Notes: generated by a model from the letters alone, not told the origin. Shown: positions 9,229 through 18,683, counted from the first letter of the stretch. The stretch: DNA of 64,000 nucleotides from Klebsiella sp. BIGb0407 (GCF_024807845.1 NZ_JANUEQ010000008.1:186001-250000), one strand, 5' to 3'. A program made the numbers and translations.

Positions 9229-11427
9229 TTAGAACAGTACCGAGTAGTTTACCCCGAAAGTACGACCCCGACCTTTGTAGTCATACAGGGAGGCCGGACC
9301 ATATCCCGGGCTGTAGTGCAGCGGCGCGCGCTGACCCCAGACCGTGGAATAATCGCGGTCTAACAGGTTCTCAACGCTGAAGCTCAGTTTACCCACTGGC
9401 AGCTGATAACTTCCCAGTAAGTCAAAGGTGCTATACCCGCTAATATTCTGCCCGCTCGCATCGTTTAAACCAAACGAAGTGGTACTTTGCAGACGCAGGA
9501 TCCACACATCCGGAGCCCAGCTAACATAGGCTGTCGCTTTTGACGGACTGGCCGTTTTCACATCGGCTTTTTTCCACTGACCACTGGCTTTCGCTTGTGT
9601 TTTCAGCAGGTTTACATTGGCACCGGTACTCCAGTCAGTGTCGGCAATAAAGTAGTCAACCGCGCCTTCAACGCCATAGACGCGACGTTTATCATCAACC
9701 ACGCTAATAGTGAGATCCTTATTAGAGATGATATTTTTATCAGACAGAGAGTAGTAACCTGCAACCTGGGTACGCAGACTATCACCGGTATAGCGCCAGC
9801 CCAGCTCATAGGAATCAACCTTAATACCTTGCAGCTTGCTGTCACTGACATTGACACTGTTTGTCAGCGGTAAGTGACCATTAATCGCCGCACCATAAGT
9901 ACCACGCCCGTAGTATTTACCCGGGTCGGGTAATTCAACCCCTTGAGAGAAGTTCAGCCAGGTTTGCTGACGCTCTGTCAGGTGCATCAACACACCGGCG
10001 TTAAACAGCAGGTTGTCATAATCCGTTGAGCCACCCGGAATGGCATCAGCGGAAGTTACCCTGCCAGTAGCAATCGCTTGTTGTTCGTTATAAGCAATAA
10101 AATCGTCAACCTTATTCTCGGTATACTGATAACGCAGGCCACCACTGAAGGTAAAGGTGTCGTTAAAGTCATAGTCTGACTGTAAGAAGCCAGCCAGGTT
10201 GGTAATATCGTAGCCTGGGTAGCGGCCAGTTTTATAAATTTGCTGGTTATTCAAACCGCCAGAAGCATTGGCTTTATCCAAATCAAAGAACATTTGGTTA
10301 GAGGTAAAGCGCTCATGGTCGGCATCAACCCCGTAAGTGAGCTGTAAGTTATCCAGTAACTGGCTATTTAAGGTCAGCTTAGCGCCATACTGGGCGGTAT
10401 CTTGCTGTGACGAAGAGAATGACGTGACTTGTTTACTGCCATTCAAAGAGGGGAAGGGATAGAAAGTCTGAGACTCGTCGCGATAATAAATCTGGCTGAC
10501 CAGTTCCTGGCCGAGGAACTGGTTATGAGAGTATTGCAAACTTACCAGGTGACGCTCAGTTCCCGGGATACGATCAGAGTTCAGTCCCTTGCTGACATAA
10601 GGTTTAGTCATGCCAGACATGGCTGAGAAATCTTTGCCGAGATAGAGACCATAATCATCGTCTCCCTTGCTCTTATAATACTGGGTTAACACCTGTAGCT
10701 GCTGGTGTTCATCAATATGTAAAGTACCGGCTCCCATCACATCAAGTCGGTCTGAGTGTTGTAGCCCGGTCTGGGTATTATCCATTAATACCTGTTTGCC
10801 GTTGCCGCCATACCAGGCACCAAATTGCTGGTAAGCAACGGACATTCTTCCGGATATCTTCTCGTTACCCCCTGAGATGGCCGCAGCCACGCGATCATCA
10901 TGATCTTTACCGCTTTTAAAACCTGTTTTCAGGCCGGTTTCAAACTCAAGCTGGTTTTCTGCCTGGCCTTTTTTGGTGACGATATTAATCAAACCGCCAG
11001 TACTGCCGCCGCCGTAGAGCGAGGTGGCCCCCGAGATAACTTCAATATAATTGATATTAAAAGCGTCGATAGAATCTAACTGGCGGCCATCGGTACGCGA
11101 AGAGTTCAGGCGTACACCATCAATCAAAATAACCACTGGACGGCCACGCAGATTCATACTGGTGTTAGTTCGGCTCTGACTACTGACGTCCAGACCCGGG
11201 ATCAGTTGTGCCAGGGCATCTTTAAACTCTTTTCCGCCCTCGATTTGCTGTTGCAGTTCAGCATTTTCAATGACCCAGGTGGTCTGTGCCATTTCTGCCA
11301 CCGTACGGTTATTACGGTTTGCAGAAACAACCATATCCTCTTCATTGGTTTGCTGCGCGATACCAGGCGCAGCCATGGCGAGAAGCAGGGGACTGAGCAC
11401 CCACTTAGTTTTTTTGTTACTCGTCAT
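9229..11427 (-). CDS. iutA: TonB-dependent ferric aerobactin receptor, IutA type
   Basis: This outer-membrane receptor imports ferric aerobactin with energy from TonB-ExbBD. Recalled IutA sequence matches along the whole length, for example N-R-T-V-A-E-M-A-Q-T-T-W-V-I-E-N-A-E-L near the N terminus and the G-R-G-R-T-F-G terminal strand ending in phenylalanine. A signal peptide ends in A-I/V-A-Q-Q, followed by TonB box E-D-M-V-V-S-A, plug and 22-strand barrel. ATG 11427 with AAGGA gives 732 residues; an in-frame start at 11475 would put a long hydrophilic tail before the signal peptide. No iucABCD genes are nearby, so the cell would use aerobactin made by others or encoded elsewhere. Confidence 0.92.
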   Translation of the reverse strand: MTSNKKTKWVLSPLLLAMAAPGIAQQTNEEDMVVSANRNNRTVAEMAQTTWVIENAELQQQIEGGKEFKDALAQLIPGLDVSSQSRTNTSMNLRGRPVVILIDGVRLNSSRTDGRQLDSIDAFNINYIEVISGATSLYGGGSTGGLINIVTKKGQAENQLEFETGLKTGFKSGKDHDDRVAAAISGGNEKISGRMSVAYQQFGAWYGGNGKQVLMDNTQTGLQHSDRLDVMGAGTLHIDEHQQLQVLTQYYKSKGDDDYGLYLGKDFSAMSGMTKPYVSKGLNSDRIPGTERHLVSLQYSHNQFLGQELVSQIYYRDESQTFYPFPSLNGSKQVTSFSSSQQDTAQYGAKLTLNSQLLDNLQLTYGVDADHERFTSNQMFFDLDKANASGGLNNQQIYKTGRYPGYDITNLAGFLQSDYDFNDTFTFSGGLRYQYTENKVDDFIAYNEQQAIATGRVTSADAIPGGSTDYDNLLFNAGVLMHLTERQQTWLNFSQGVELPDPGKYYGRGTYGAAINGHLPLTNSVNVSDSKLQGIKVDSYELGWRYTGDSLRTQVAGYYSLSDKNIISNKDLTISVVDDKRRVYGVEGAVDYFIADTDWSTGANVNLLKTQAKASGQWKKADVKTASPSKATAYVSWAPDVWILRLQSTTSFGLNDASGQNISGYSTFDLLGSYQLPVGKLSFSVENLLDRDYSTVWGQRAPLHYSPGYGPASLYDYKGRGRTFGVNYSVLF

Positions 11428-11800
11428 TATTTTTCCTTCGGAGAGACTGAACAATTTGTCAGCAGCAAAACGCAAAATTCATCAATTCAAGGTGCTACAT
11501 CAATCGCAACGGCACAAAGCATTACATTTTGTAGCTTCGTATCACAAAAAATTCACAATTTGTGATAATGTGAATCTTGACGATAATCTTTATCATTATC
11601 AATAATGTTTGTTAAAATAATTAAGAATAGTTAATAAAAAAGCCATATCGTCTGATGACACTGACAAAGTGTGGTGGTTTCTTTTCAGGGTAATGCTGGC
11701 TTTTCTGACTGATAGTCAGCGCTATTCTGCTGTTAGCTGGTAAGCGCTAGTGTGGTAATGAATAATTATTTTGGTTTAAAAACAAAGGGTAAGAAAAGTT
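11428..11800. promoter_or_regulatory. Divergent control region between iutA and the SIP gene
   Basis: This 373-bp AT-rich interval must hold both promoters. It contains the Fur box at 11582 and a 13-bp palindrome TCACAATTTGTGA at 11553-11565. No open frame in it looks genuine. Confidence 0.6.
11582..11600 (-). promoter_or_regulatory. Fur box
   Basis: GATAATCTTTATCATTATC agrees with the 19-bp Fur consensus GATAATGATAATCATTATC at 16 positions. It lies 155 bp before the iutA start and about 200 bp before the divergent gene, so iron-dependent repression of at least iutA is expected. Confidence 0.8.
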
Positions 11801-12694
11801 ATGGCAGGAGTTCAGGGCTATCGCCTGTTTAATGTCCAACTGGCACGTAAGTCAGCAGTTTCCCCTTCACTGTTAAGCCTGGTGTTCACCGGGTCTGACG
11901 TCAGTTACATGAAATGTGACTCGCCCGATCAGCGGATCAAGCTGCTGTTACCTTCACTGGACGGAACACCCTCAGCGCTGTCAAATGATGACCAGTGGTA
12001 CGATATATTGCAGTCGATGGACAAAGAGAAGCGTCCGATCCTGCGCACCTATACCTTGCGTCATGTGGACCGTGAAAAAGAAGAGTTTACCGTGGAGTTT
12101 GTCAGCCATGGAACTGAAGGGCCTGCTTCGACTTTTGCAATTAATGCCGAGCCCGGTGCAACCTTACAGATTGTGGCGCCGAATGCTGAATATGCGCAAG
12201 ACAGCGGGGGTTATGAGTGGACACCTCCTGCTGGTTTACGTCATGGTCTGATTATTGCCGATGAAACGGCTCTGCCTGCGGCTCGTGGTATTCTGGAACT
12301 GCTGGCAAAACTGCCGGAGCCTCCGCAGATCCAGGCTTTCTTTGAAGTACCAGAGGTAGCTGATTGTGTTGATTTAAGTGCCTTTAACTTTGCGCAAATA
12401 AACTGGTTACCGCGTGCTTCTGTCAATGCCAGTTATGGTGAGTGCCTGGTGAAGGCGGTGAAGGAGCAGGTCTGGCTTCCGGAAGGTTTCCGGCATAATG
12501 TTATTCAGGAAGAAGCTGAAGGTGAACTGCTTTGGGATAAAGCCACCTCAGATAATCGTGACTTTTATGGCTGGGTGGCAGCAGAGTCGACTGCGGTAAA
12601 ATTACTGCGTCGTTATCTTATTGGTGAGCGCGGGGTTAACCAGGAGGCCGTCAACTTTATGGCTTACTGGGCGAAAGCACGTAGCCGGAACTGA
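11801..12694 (+). CDS. Siderophore-interacting FAD-dependent ferric reductase (SIP family)
   Basis: The 297-residue cytoplasmic flavoprotein resembles ViuB and YqjH, which release iron from siderophores by reduction. The FAD site R-T-Y-T-L-R is near residue 86. A Rossmann-like C-terminal domain carries A-D-E-T-A-L-P-A near 150 and the family signature Y-G-W-V-A-A-E-S-T-A-V near 265. It is divergent from iutA across a Fur box, so reduction of imported ferric aerobactin is a reasonable inference. Its exact subfamily (ViuB or YqjH) cannot be decided here. Confidence 0.88.
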   Translation: MAGVQGYRLFNVQLARKSAVSPSLLSLVFTGSDVSYMKCDSPDQRIKLLLPSLDGTPSALSNDDQWYDILQSMDKEKRPILRTYTLRHVDREKEEFTVEFVSHGTEGPASTFAINAEPGATLQIVAPNAEYAQDSGGYEWTPPAGLRHGLIIADETALPAARGILELLAKLPEPPQIQAFFEVPEVADCVDLSAFNFAQINWLPRASVNASYGECLVKAVKEQVWLPEGFRHNVIQEEAEGELLWDKATSDNRDFYGWVAAESTAVKLLRRYLIGERGVNQEAVNFMAYWAKARSRN

Positions 12695-12708
12695 TTGCGA
12701 ATAACGCC

Positions 12709-12735
12709 AAACCTGGCAAATTCATTGCCAGGTTT
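12709..12735. terminator. Bidirectional terminator between SIP gene and comR
   Basis: A perfect 11-bp stem AAACCTGGCAA / TTGCCAGGTTT lies between two convergent genes, with 15 bp from the SIP stop and 15 bp to the comR stop. Confidence 0.75.
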
Positions 12736-12750
12736 CTGACGGCCCAGCAC

Positions 12751-13386
12751 TCATGCTGTTTTAATCAGCCCGGGCAATAAGCTGATTGTGGTTGCCACCA
12801 GACTTAATAACTCTTCACAGCTTGCGCCATCTCGAGCTGAAACTGACATACCGCGAATAATACAGCTTAAGTATTTTGCTATATGGTCAACATCACAGTG
12901 TTCTGGTAGCTCACCCCGCTGCTGACGCTCACGTAAAAAGCGTGCCAGTGACTCATCCTGCAGGGCATGCCGTGCTTTGATGGTGTCAGCGATATCCTGT
13001 GAAGAGGCTCCAAGCCCTGAAGAGGTAGAGACAATAAAACATCCGGATGGCGTTCCTGCGGCAGTAAAACATTTGGCTATTGCTGTCAGAAATACGCCCA
13101 GAACTTCAGACACAGAACCTGTTTCACCAAATAAACAGGTCTCATACTGGTCGGTAAAGCGGGACTTATAGTGCTCGAGTACGGCACGAAAGAGTCCTTC
13201 TTTATTGGTAAACTCAGCATAAAGCGTCGGAGCTTTCGCGCCTGTTGCTGTAACCAGGTCTGACAGCGATGTTCCTTCATATCCATGCTGCCAGAAGAGG
13301 GTCATGGCTTTATCCAGCGCATCTTCGCGGTCAAACACCTTAGGCCGGCCACGGCTTTTTTTATTACAACTGATAGTGGTTACCAT
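12751..13386 (-). CDS. comR: TetR-family repressor of bhsA (copper-responsive ComR)
   Basis: This 211-residue TetR/AcrR-type repressor has the S-R-G-R-P-K-V-F-D-R leader and helix-turn-helix G-T-S-L-S-D-L-V-x-A-T-G-A-K-A-P-T-L-Y found in E. coli ComR (YcfQ). ComR represses bhsA (comC) and is released by copper. The order comR then divergent bhsA is the same as in E. coli. ATG 13386 has GGGGAG upstream and starts at the point where similarity to ComR begins. A longer in-frame start at 13470 is less likely. Confidence 0.9.
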   Translation of the reverse strand: MVTTISCNKKSRGRPKVFDREDALDKAMTLFWQHGYEGTSLSDLVTATGAKAPTLYAEFTNKEGLFRAVLEHYKSRFTDQYETCLFGETGSVSEVLGVFLTAIAKCFTAAGTPSGCFIVSTSSGLGASSQDIADTIKARHALQDESLARFLRERQQRGELPEHCDVDHIAKYLSCIIRGMSVSARDGASCEELLSLVATTISLLPGLIKTA

Positions 13387-13538
13387 CCTGCCGCTCCCCC
13401 CTGTCAAAATTATTAATGAACAATCATTATAAAAATAATAGACCCGAGTATCCAGTGGCTTTTTATGCAAGATAAGAATGAGTTATGACGGAAAAATAGC
13501 ACAGATGAACAAATTGATTAACGATCGATAATAAAATA

Positions 13539-13567
13539 TTGACATGTGATCCGGATCACTATTAGTA
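13539..13567 (+). promoter_or_regulatory. bhsA promoter with embedded palindromic operator
   Basis: TTGACA at 13539-13544 is followed 17 bp later by TTAGTA, a weak -10. The spacer holds a perfect 14-bp palindrome, GTGATCCGGATCAC (13546-13559). A repressor bound between -35 and -10 would block polymerase, so this is a likely ComR operator. That link is an inference from position. Confidence 0.55.
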
Positions 13568-13631
13568 TTATCCTATCAATCGTTAATTAAATCGATTAAA
13601 GACCACTTCTCTTCTATTGAAAGGCATTGTC

Positions 13632-13889
13632 ATGAACAAATTAACAGCACTTATTGCGGCCACACTGCTGGCTTCATTCTCTTTTGCAAGTGTTGCCGCG
13701 GTACAGGTTTCTCAAGTACCACAGAATCAACAACCCATTGGTATTATCGGGGCTACAACGTTGAGCGATCTCGGTTCTTTAGAAGAGAAACTGGGTGAGA
13801 AGGCCGATAGACTGGGTGGAACCTCATACCGGGTTACTTCAGCCGTTGGCAACCATATTCTACACGGCACTGCGGTTGTTTATCAGTAA
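13632..13889 (+). CDS. bhsA: BhsA/YhcN family stress outer-membrane protein
   Basis: BhsA (YcfR, ComC) is a small DUF1471 protein of the envelope induced by stress; in E. coli it lowers copper permeability and affects biofilm formation. The 85-residue product has a signal peptide cleaved after A-S-V-A-A, then the conserved L-G-S-L-E-E-K-L-x-x-K-A-D segment and the end L-H-G-T-A-V-V-Y-Q. ATG 13632 gives the family length; a TTG five codons upstream is ignored. Its promoter contains the candidate ComR operator. Confidence 0.93.
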   Translation: MNKLTALIAATLLASFSFASVAAVQVSQVPQNQQPIGIIGATTLSDLGSLEEKLGEKADRLGGTSYRVTSAVGNHILHGTAVVYQ

Positions 13890-13959
13890 GTATTCGTTTT
13901 CATTATTACCCTCCTCTTTGTAGTTATTTGCTAGATTGTTATCTGCCATGAGCAATTCG

Positions 13960-13999
13960 CCTCCTGCCCGTCGAATACCGACAGGCAGGAGGTTTTTTT
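13960..13999 (+). terminator. Rho-independent terminator after bhsA
   Basis: The stem CCTCCTGCC / GGCAGGAGG (13960-13968 with 13984-13992) continues after a mismatch as GTCG / CGAC and is followed by seven T residues. It separates bhsA from the convergent fimbrial operon. Confidence 0.85.
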
Positions 14000-14009
14000 A
14001 TGTCCTGCG

Positions 14010-14690
14010 TCAGGGAGTGACTCTAATCACGGGCTCATTTTGCATTTTGAAACCATAACGGCTCAGTGGACTGATTTTAATTTCATTCACATTCTGCCTG
14101 GTGGTCACGGATTTGCTTTCTCCGGGGCGCAGATAGAACTGCTCTAAATTATAAATCTCGTTTCCCGGTAGTGCGGTAAAAGTTCGGGAAAGACGAATGA
14201 CCTGCCTTCCTGTGTTGCTTAACGTTAATTGATTACCTTGCTGTTTGAGTCTTAATGCATCCCAGGGAGACTGGCTGACGTTCATATCTGCCGGAACAAT
14301 TAACATTGCGACTTCCTGACGAATTGGCATTCTGGTGGTATTTTTTTTGGCCTCACCAACGCTCTGAAAGGCGACTTTCAACAGCACCTCCTGGGCAATA
14401 GTAACGCCATTTTTTAAGATAAAGTTAATTTGCTGGCTCTGCAGTGGCTCAATACGGGTAATTGGAGGGGAGACAATCACATTCTGTGACATGCGAATTT
14501 CGCTATTAATATCAGCAAGCTCTGTGGCAAGCAGTATCGGTTCTTTACCCAGATTTCTGACGCTAAAGACTTTACGTGATTCACCGGCATCTAAAATAAC
14601 CGTCATGGTTTCCAGCTGGAAACTGGCGTGTGAGAGTTGGCTTATTATAATAAGGCTACCTGCAAAAATGTTTATGATGATGTTATACAT
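14010..14690 (-). CDS. Periplasmic fimbrial chaperone
   Basis: This 226-residue PapD-like chaperone is the last gene of the fimbrial operon. It has a signal peptide ending near A-S-F, an immunoglobulin-like first domain (E-S-R-K-V-F-S-V-R-N-L-G-K-E-P) and the subunit-binding strand region R-M-P-I-R-Q-E-V-A-M-L-I-V. Such chaperones cap subunits in the periplasm and deliver them to the usher. It lies 65 bp downstream of the usher gene. Similarity to named chaperones is only at family level. Confidence 0.8.
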   Translation of the reverse strand: MYNIIINIFAGSLIIISQLSHASFQLETMTVILDAGESRKVFSVRNLGKEPILLATELADINSEIRMSQNVIVSPPITRIEPLQSQQINFILKNGVTIAQEVLLKVAFQSVGEAKKNTTRMPIRQEVAMLIVPADMNVSQSPWDALRLKQQGNQLTLSNTGRQVIRLSRTFTALPGNEIYNLEQFYLRPGESKSVTTRQNVNEIKISPLSRYGFKMQNEPVIRVTP

Positions 14691-14755
14691 AAATATTCAT
14701 TCTCTTTAAGGTGTAATAATTTATACCGGCCTTATGTTAAGGCGATAAGGTAGGT

Positions 14756-17182
14756 TTATTGACAAAGAGCATCGACTTCGTCATAAAGCAGATTCGGGTC
14801 GAAATTTATTGGTGCTGAGTAATTCACCTGACACTCCACTTGATTTGCCATACGTAAACGGATAGAGCGACCTATTTGCTCATTGCTTAGAAGCACATTG
14901 CCATTTCCCATGACTACCCCTATTAACTGGCCGTTATTGTCGATAACACTACTTCCCTGGCGGGCTGGAGTACCGTCGCTGAGGGTGATATTCAATAACA
15001 ACTGGCTCATCACTATTGCCGGAATATCTCGAGAGATAACCGTGCCGCGTGCGACCGTTACATCAAAGGATGTGGTATCTAAACGTACATTGAGCGGTAA
15101 ATTTCGGGTATTCAATTGCACCGTTGTTTTACGGTTGGTGGGGAGCGTCGGTATTACTGCGATACCCAAATGATTGGTGAGGGAAGTTCCACCTCCCATG
15201 GTATTAACCTGTACTCCGTATTGCCCGGGGATACGTAAAACACCAAATGAGTCACCTAATGCAACAGGGGATGTGGCGAATAATCCATCAGCATAAGCCA
15301 AAGCACCGGAGGAAGAAAACATCAGTGAATGGGCATTATCATCACTCCATGAACCACTGCCTGCGAGCTGGCTGTAGGGCGTAGTGGCATTAATACTACC
15401 ATTCACTCTCTGGGTATCATGGCTGTGGGAAGCACCCAGAGTGTAGCCCAACAAATTATTTGGCCGATGATTAAAGGTCGTTGTCAGAGATGTGTCATTC
15501 TGATACTGCTGGACTCGGGTACTCAGAGAGGCATTACGTCCGAATGGAATCGTGAGGTTTACAAACAGGCGATGATCGCGGTTATTGCCTCCCTGATAAC
15601 TCGTATTCAGAGAGGCCGTCTGAATTTTTTTACCATAGCTAACGGTATGTAAAACACTGCCTGACTTATTCCCATAATAATGGGTGTATCCCAATGTATA
15701 ACTTATGCGTCCCCAGTCAGCATCGCCCCAGTTGACAGAGGCAGAATGAGTCATTTTTGTTTCACTGTCACGCCACCATATAAAGGGGTTCTCATCATCG
15801 CCAATAGGGGTGGGATTATTTTTGCGCAGCGTTTCATCTAGTGTTGGGTAATGACGGCTTCGATATAAGCTTGATACGCCAAATGAGGCCGGGCCTAACG
15901 GGGTACTTATACTGGCATCCCACTGTTGTCCCTGGTTATCTGAATTATGCGCATACTGACCACCTAAACTACTGCCAACCTGTATTTCCTCTCCCCATTG
16001 GCGATCCAGTCTGCCTGCAAGGGATTGATAACGTTCCGTGAATTGAAAGCCTGCCAGATGATCCGTTTGCTGAAAGCGGAGACTGCCTTCAATATTGAAA
16101 ACCAGAGGGGTTTCGACATCATCATTTCCAGAACGTTTACGATATTGCCCGATGGCGAGTTGATAGAGTGGTTCACTCATGGCCTCATAATCAGGTCGAT
16201 TTGAGGCAGTCATGCTAAATTGCTGGCGTTGTCCATCTTCCTGCATAACGCTAACTTGCAAGATCTGGCCGTTGACGACGTTGTTGATGCGGTCTAGCTG
16301 AAAGGGACCTGCAGGTACTAATGTACGGTATAATAAACGCCCATTCTGCATCACTTCCACGGTTGCAGCGGTTTGAGCGACCCCGGTTATTGGTACAACT
16401 AACAGTGGCGCATTTTGCAAAGCAGAATCAGAATACAATTGCACGCCATTCAGAGGTGTACCACCAAAGAGACTCCCTTGAGAGTTGATTTGGCCTAATT
16501 GTAATTGTGCGCGTAACGATGAAATGCTACGGCCTAAGGTTGTTTCATTAAACTGATATTGTGAGCTGTTGTTCCCAGCTGAAAAACTACTATTATTGCG
16601 TAATATCCAGTTTTGCCAGTTCCCGCCCGATTCAAACTGTCCCTGGTAAAAATGTTGTGTCCCGGAGCCTGTCATTTGCATACCATAAATACGGTAATTA
16701 CTCAGTAAGGCAAAACCGCCATAGGTTAATTCATCGCCGCGTAATTGTGGGTCAAATGCACTCTCTGCCAGCAAAATGTCAAAGGTGGCATTAGCAGGAT
16801 GCGCTGTAACTTGTGATCCGGGATATAATTGAGTCAGGCTTGGGCAGCTTGCGGTGCTGGATACTGTGCGTAATTTCAATATTTGCTGTAATGCGGGCGT
16901 CATGCAAAGCTGACCTTTTTCTCCTACGGTAATATTTGCCGAATAACGTCCATTGCTATTAATAATTAGTGTGACTTCATATTGACCCGGTAAATATTGA
17001 CTTCCATATTTAAAAAAATCTGCTACTTCGGCACCATATCCCAGAGATTTTAGGGCACTGATATCAAAATTAACCACGGATGCGGGTGGAATTATCTCAT
17101 TATTATTCTGTGCATAGGCTAGAGAAATTCCGCTGATTATTATTCCATAGTACCACCGAAATTTTCTTATTATTGATTTCAT
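14756..17182 (-). CDS. Outer-membrane fimbrial usher
   Basis: The 808-residue usher assembles and secretes the pilus across the outer membrane. The N-terminal domain (V-V-N-F-D-I-S-A-L-K-S-L-G-Y-G, then A-D-F-F and the L-P-G-x-Y-x-V motif near residue 65) binds chaperone-subunit complexes. The 24-strand barrel follows, with plug near the A-A-T-V-E-V-M-Q-N-G-R-L-L-Y segment, and the C terminus carries a G-S-S-V-I-D-N-N-G-Q-L-I-G-V-V plug-like domain. The length is typical of ushers of this size class. It starts 41 bp after the upstream subunit gene. Confidence 0.9.
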   Translation of the reverse strand: MKSIIRKFRWYYGIIISGISLAYAQNNNEIIPPASVVNFDISALKSLGYGAEVADFFKYGSQYLPGQYEVTLIINSNGRYSANITVGEKGQLCMTPALQQILKLRTVSSTASCPSLTQLYPGSQVTAHPANATFDILLAESAFDPQLRGDELTYGGFALLSNYRIYGMQMTGSGTQHFYQGQFESGGNWQNWILRNNSSFSAGNNSSQYQFNETTLGRSISSLRAQLQLGQINSQGSLFGGTPLNGVQLYSDSALQNAPLLVVPITGVAQTAATVEVMQNGRLLYRTLVPAGPFQLDRINNVVNGQILQVSVMQEDGQRQQFSMTASNRPDYEAMSEPLYQLAIGQYRKRSGNDDVETPLVFNIEGSLRFQQTDHLAGFQFTERYQSLAGRLDRQWGEEIQVGSSLGGQYAHNSDNQGQQWDASISTPLGPASFGVSSLYRSRHYPTLDETLRKNNPTPIGDDENPFIWWRDSETKMTHSASVNWGDADWGRISYTLGYTHYYGNKSGSVLHTVSYGKKIQTASLNTSYQGGNNRDHRLFVNLTIPFGRNASLSTRVQQYQNDTSLTTTFNHRPNNLLGYTLGASHSHDTQRVNGSINATTPYSQLAGSGSWSDDNAHSLMFSSSGALAYADGLFATSPVALGDSFGVLRIPGQYGVQVNTMGGGTSLTNHLGIAVIPTLPTNRKTTVQLNTRNLPLNVRLDTTSFDVTVARGTVISRDIPAIVMSQLLLNITLSDGTPARQGSSVIDNNGQLIGVVMGNGNVLLSNEQIGRSIRLRMANQVECQVNYSAPINFDPNLLYDEVDALCQ

Positions 17183-17222
17183 CGCAGTATCTCGAATCAG
17201 AGAAAAGAAATTTAAATTAACC

Positions 17223-17912
17223 TTAATGGTTAAATGGGAAGGCTAAAATTAATTCGCCATTTAATTCGCCACCATTTACTAGTGCGCCCTGGGTTTCTTG
17301 TAAACTATTAAGTGTGGGGGCTATGGTGAGTTGTACAGAATATTGTTGACCTTTTGCAGGCAGGTGCCCGTCACGGGTCCAGCCTTGAAAAGCCCCTGAT
17401 TTGAGCATTATGCTTGACTGTGGAATACCGACCTGAGTTTGACTATTAGTCTGATAGAGCTGCACAGGAAAACCATCGACCCTGGCATCATTAAGGGTAA
17501 CTTGATAATAGCCCAATCGTCCTTGCCCATTAACTGATCCTAATCCAAAGCGTGTTGGGTCAGCACTTGAAAGGCTGTCAGATCTCTGGTCACTATCAAT
17601 TGTCAGAAACAGGGCGGTTACCGGAGCAGAACAGACTACTTGCCAGGTTTGTGAAAGCGATGGCAGAGAGGCTGATGTTGTGCGCTGAAATAAGCTGGCA
17701 GATAATTGGGGATAGCTATATTCAATTTCAGATGCTGTTCCTGTGCATGAGACAACAGCAGGAGCGTCGATAAAGATATCCTCGGATATTAAACCGGAAA
17801 CGGGAATGCTGGCGATAGCATTTGCCGAAAACAAAAAAACACTGATAAACCCGTAGGGCTTAACGCGTAATCTGTATTTTAATACAGGTGAAATATTATC
17901 TGGTATTGTCAT
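17223..17912 (-). CDS. Fimbrial minor subunit or tip adhesin candidate
   Basis: The 229-residue secreted protein sits between the tandem subunits and the usher. A signal peptide ends near A-N-A-I-A. The mature part has paired cysteines (V-V-S-C-T and V-V-C-S-A) and a C-terminal beta-strand end, E-L-I-L-A-F-P-F-N, similar to the others. It is more diverged than the four subunits upstream, so a tip or anchor role is an inference. ATG 17912 places the signal peptide properly, although its Shine-Dalgarno is poor; an alternative start at 18002 adds a hydrophilic leader. Confidence 0.65.
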   Translation of the reverse strand: MTIPDNISPVLKYRLRVKPYGFISVFLFSANAIASIPVSGLISEDIFIDAPAVVSCTGTASEIEYSYPQLSASLFQRTTSASLPSLSQTWQVVCSAPVTALFLTIDSDQRSDSLSSADPTRFGLGSVNGQGRLGYYQVTLNDARVDGFPVQLYQTNSQTQVGIPQSSIMLKSGAFQGWTRDGHLPAKGQQYSVQLTIAPTLNSLQETQGALVNGGELNGELILAFPFNH

Positions 17913-18056
17913 TTTTTGCTTGTCAGCATCTCCTTTTGCCTGACTGTATTTTATTCTGTCTGAAATGTTGATTTGATGATTAATATAAAAACCTCTCCAC
18001 ATTAGGTAAGTTTGTTATGCATTTTAAATAAAAAACAGATCCTGAATAGTATAAAT

Positions 18057-18683
18057 CTAAATGCCGAATACGAATGTCAGTACAGCCAGACCATCGAGTT
18101 CTGCATCTCCGGCATTATTTTTCATCACACTGTTAATGGTGGGCGTGATGGTAAAATCAGCGGCAAAAACCTGGCCCGCAGCCATCTGCGTAGCACTCAC
18201 CGCCCAACTATGCCTCGTGCCTTTATTAAGTAAAAAAGAATTAGAATAACTGCCACTTCTGAGGATCCCAGCTTCCGTTGCACTGGCATCTGGATTTGTT
18301 TTCACCGTGGGATTGTTCATCCTCACCGTGTAGTAGCCAATTTTAGTATTCGTATTGTAGATGCCTAATCCATACAGGCTATCGCCTGTATTAAGCTCAG
18401 TTCCCGCTCGTTCATCGACGGTGCTAAGTGACAGGTAGGTAGCTGCATTACAGACAACTTCGATTGTCCGTACTTGCGGAGACAAGCGTAAGTCACCGCT
18501 TAACGGGAAAATATCGGGTGAAATATTAAAGCGATATGTATAGGTTTCTTCTGTCAGGCCATTAAGTGTACAGGAAGGAGGAATAATTGATCCACTGACC
18601 CTTAGACTGGCAACAGGCGGAGCTGATAACACCGTTTCTGATAAAGTTATTAATATCAGGGCTAAGAGATATTTGTTAAACAT
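18057..18683 (-). CDS. Fimbrial subunit, DUF1120-like (copy 4)
   Basis: The 208-residue pilin-like protein has a signal peptide (cleavage after T-V-L-S-A) and a mature start P-P-V-A-S-L-R-V-S-G-S-I-I-P-P-S-C-T-L-N-G shared with the copies at 18753 and 20252. A second cysteine in V-V-C-N-A likely forms the intrasubunit disulfide. The end, A-V-L-T-F-V-F-G-I, fits the C-terminal beta strand needed for chaperone donation. DUF1120 proteins occur in fimbrial clusters such as E. coli yhc; the family is recognised from memory. Confidence 0.75.
   Translation of the reverse strand: MFNKYLLALILITLSETVLSAPPVASLRVSGSIIPPSCTLNGLTEETYTYRFNISPDIFPLSGDLRLSPQVRTIEVVCNAATYLSLSTVDERAGTELNTGDSLYGLGIYNTNTKIGYYTVRMNNPTVKTNPDASATEAGILRSGSYSNSFLLNKGTRHSWAVSATQMAAGQVFAADFTITPTINSVMKNNAGDAELDGLAVLTFVFGI

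Noticed and set aside
11206-11605. Two plus-strand frames of 111-119 codons over the iutA start
   Set aside because: They are antisense to iutA and cover its promoter; no family features.
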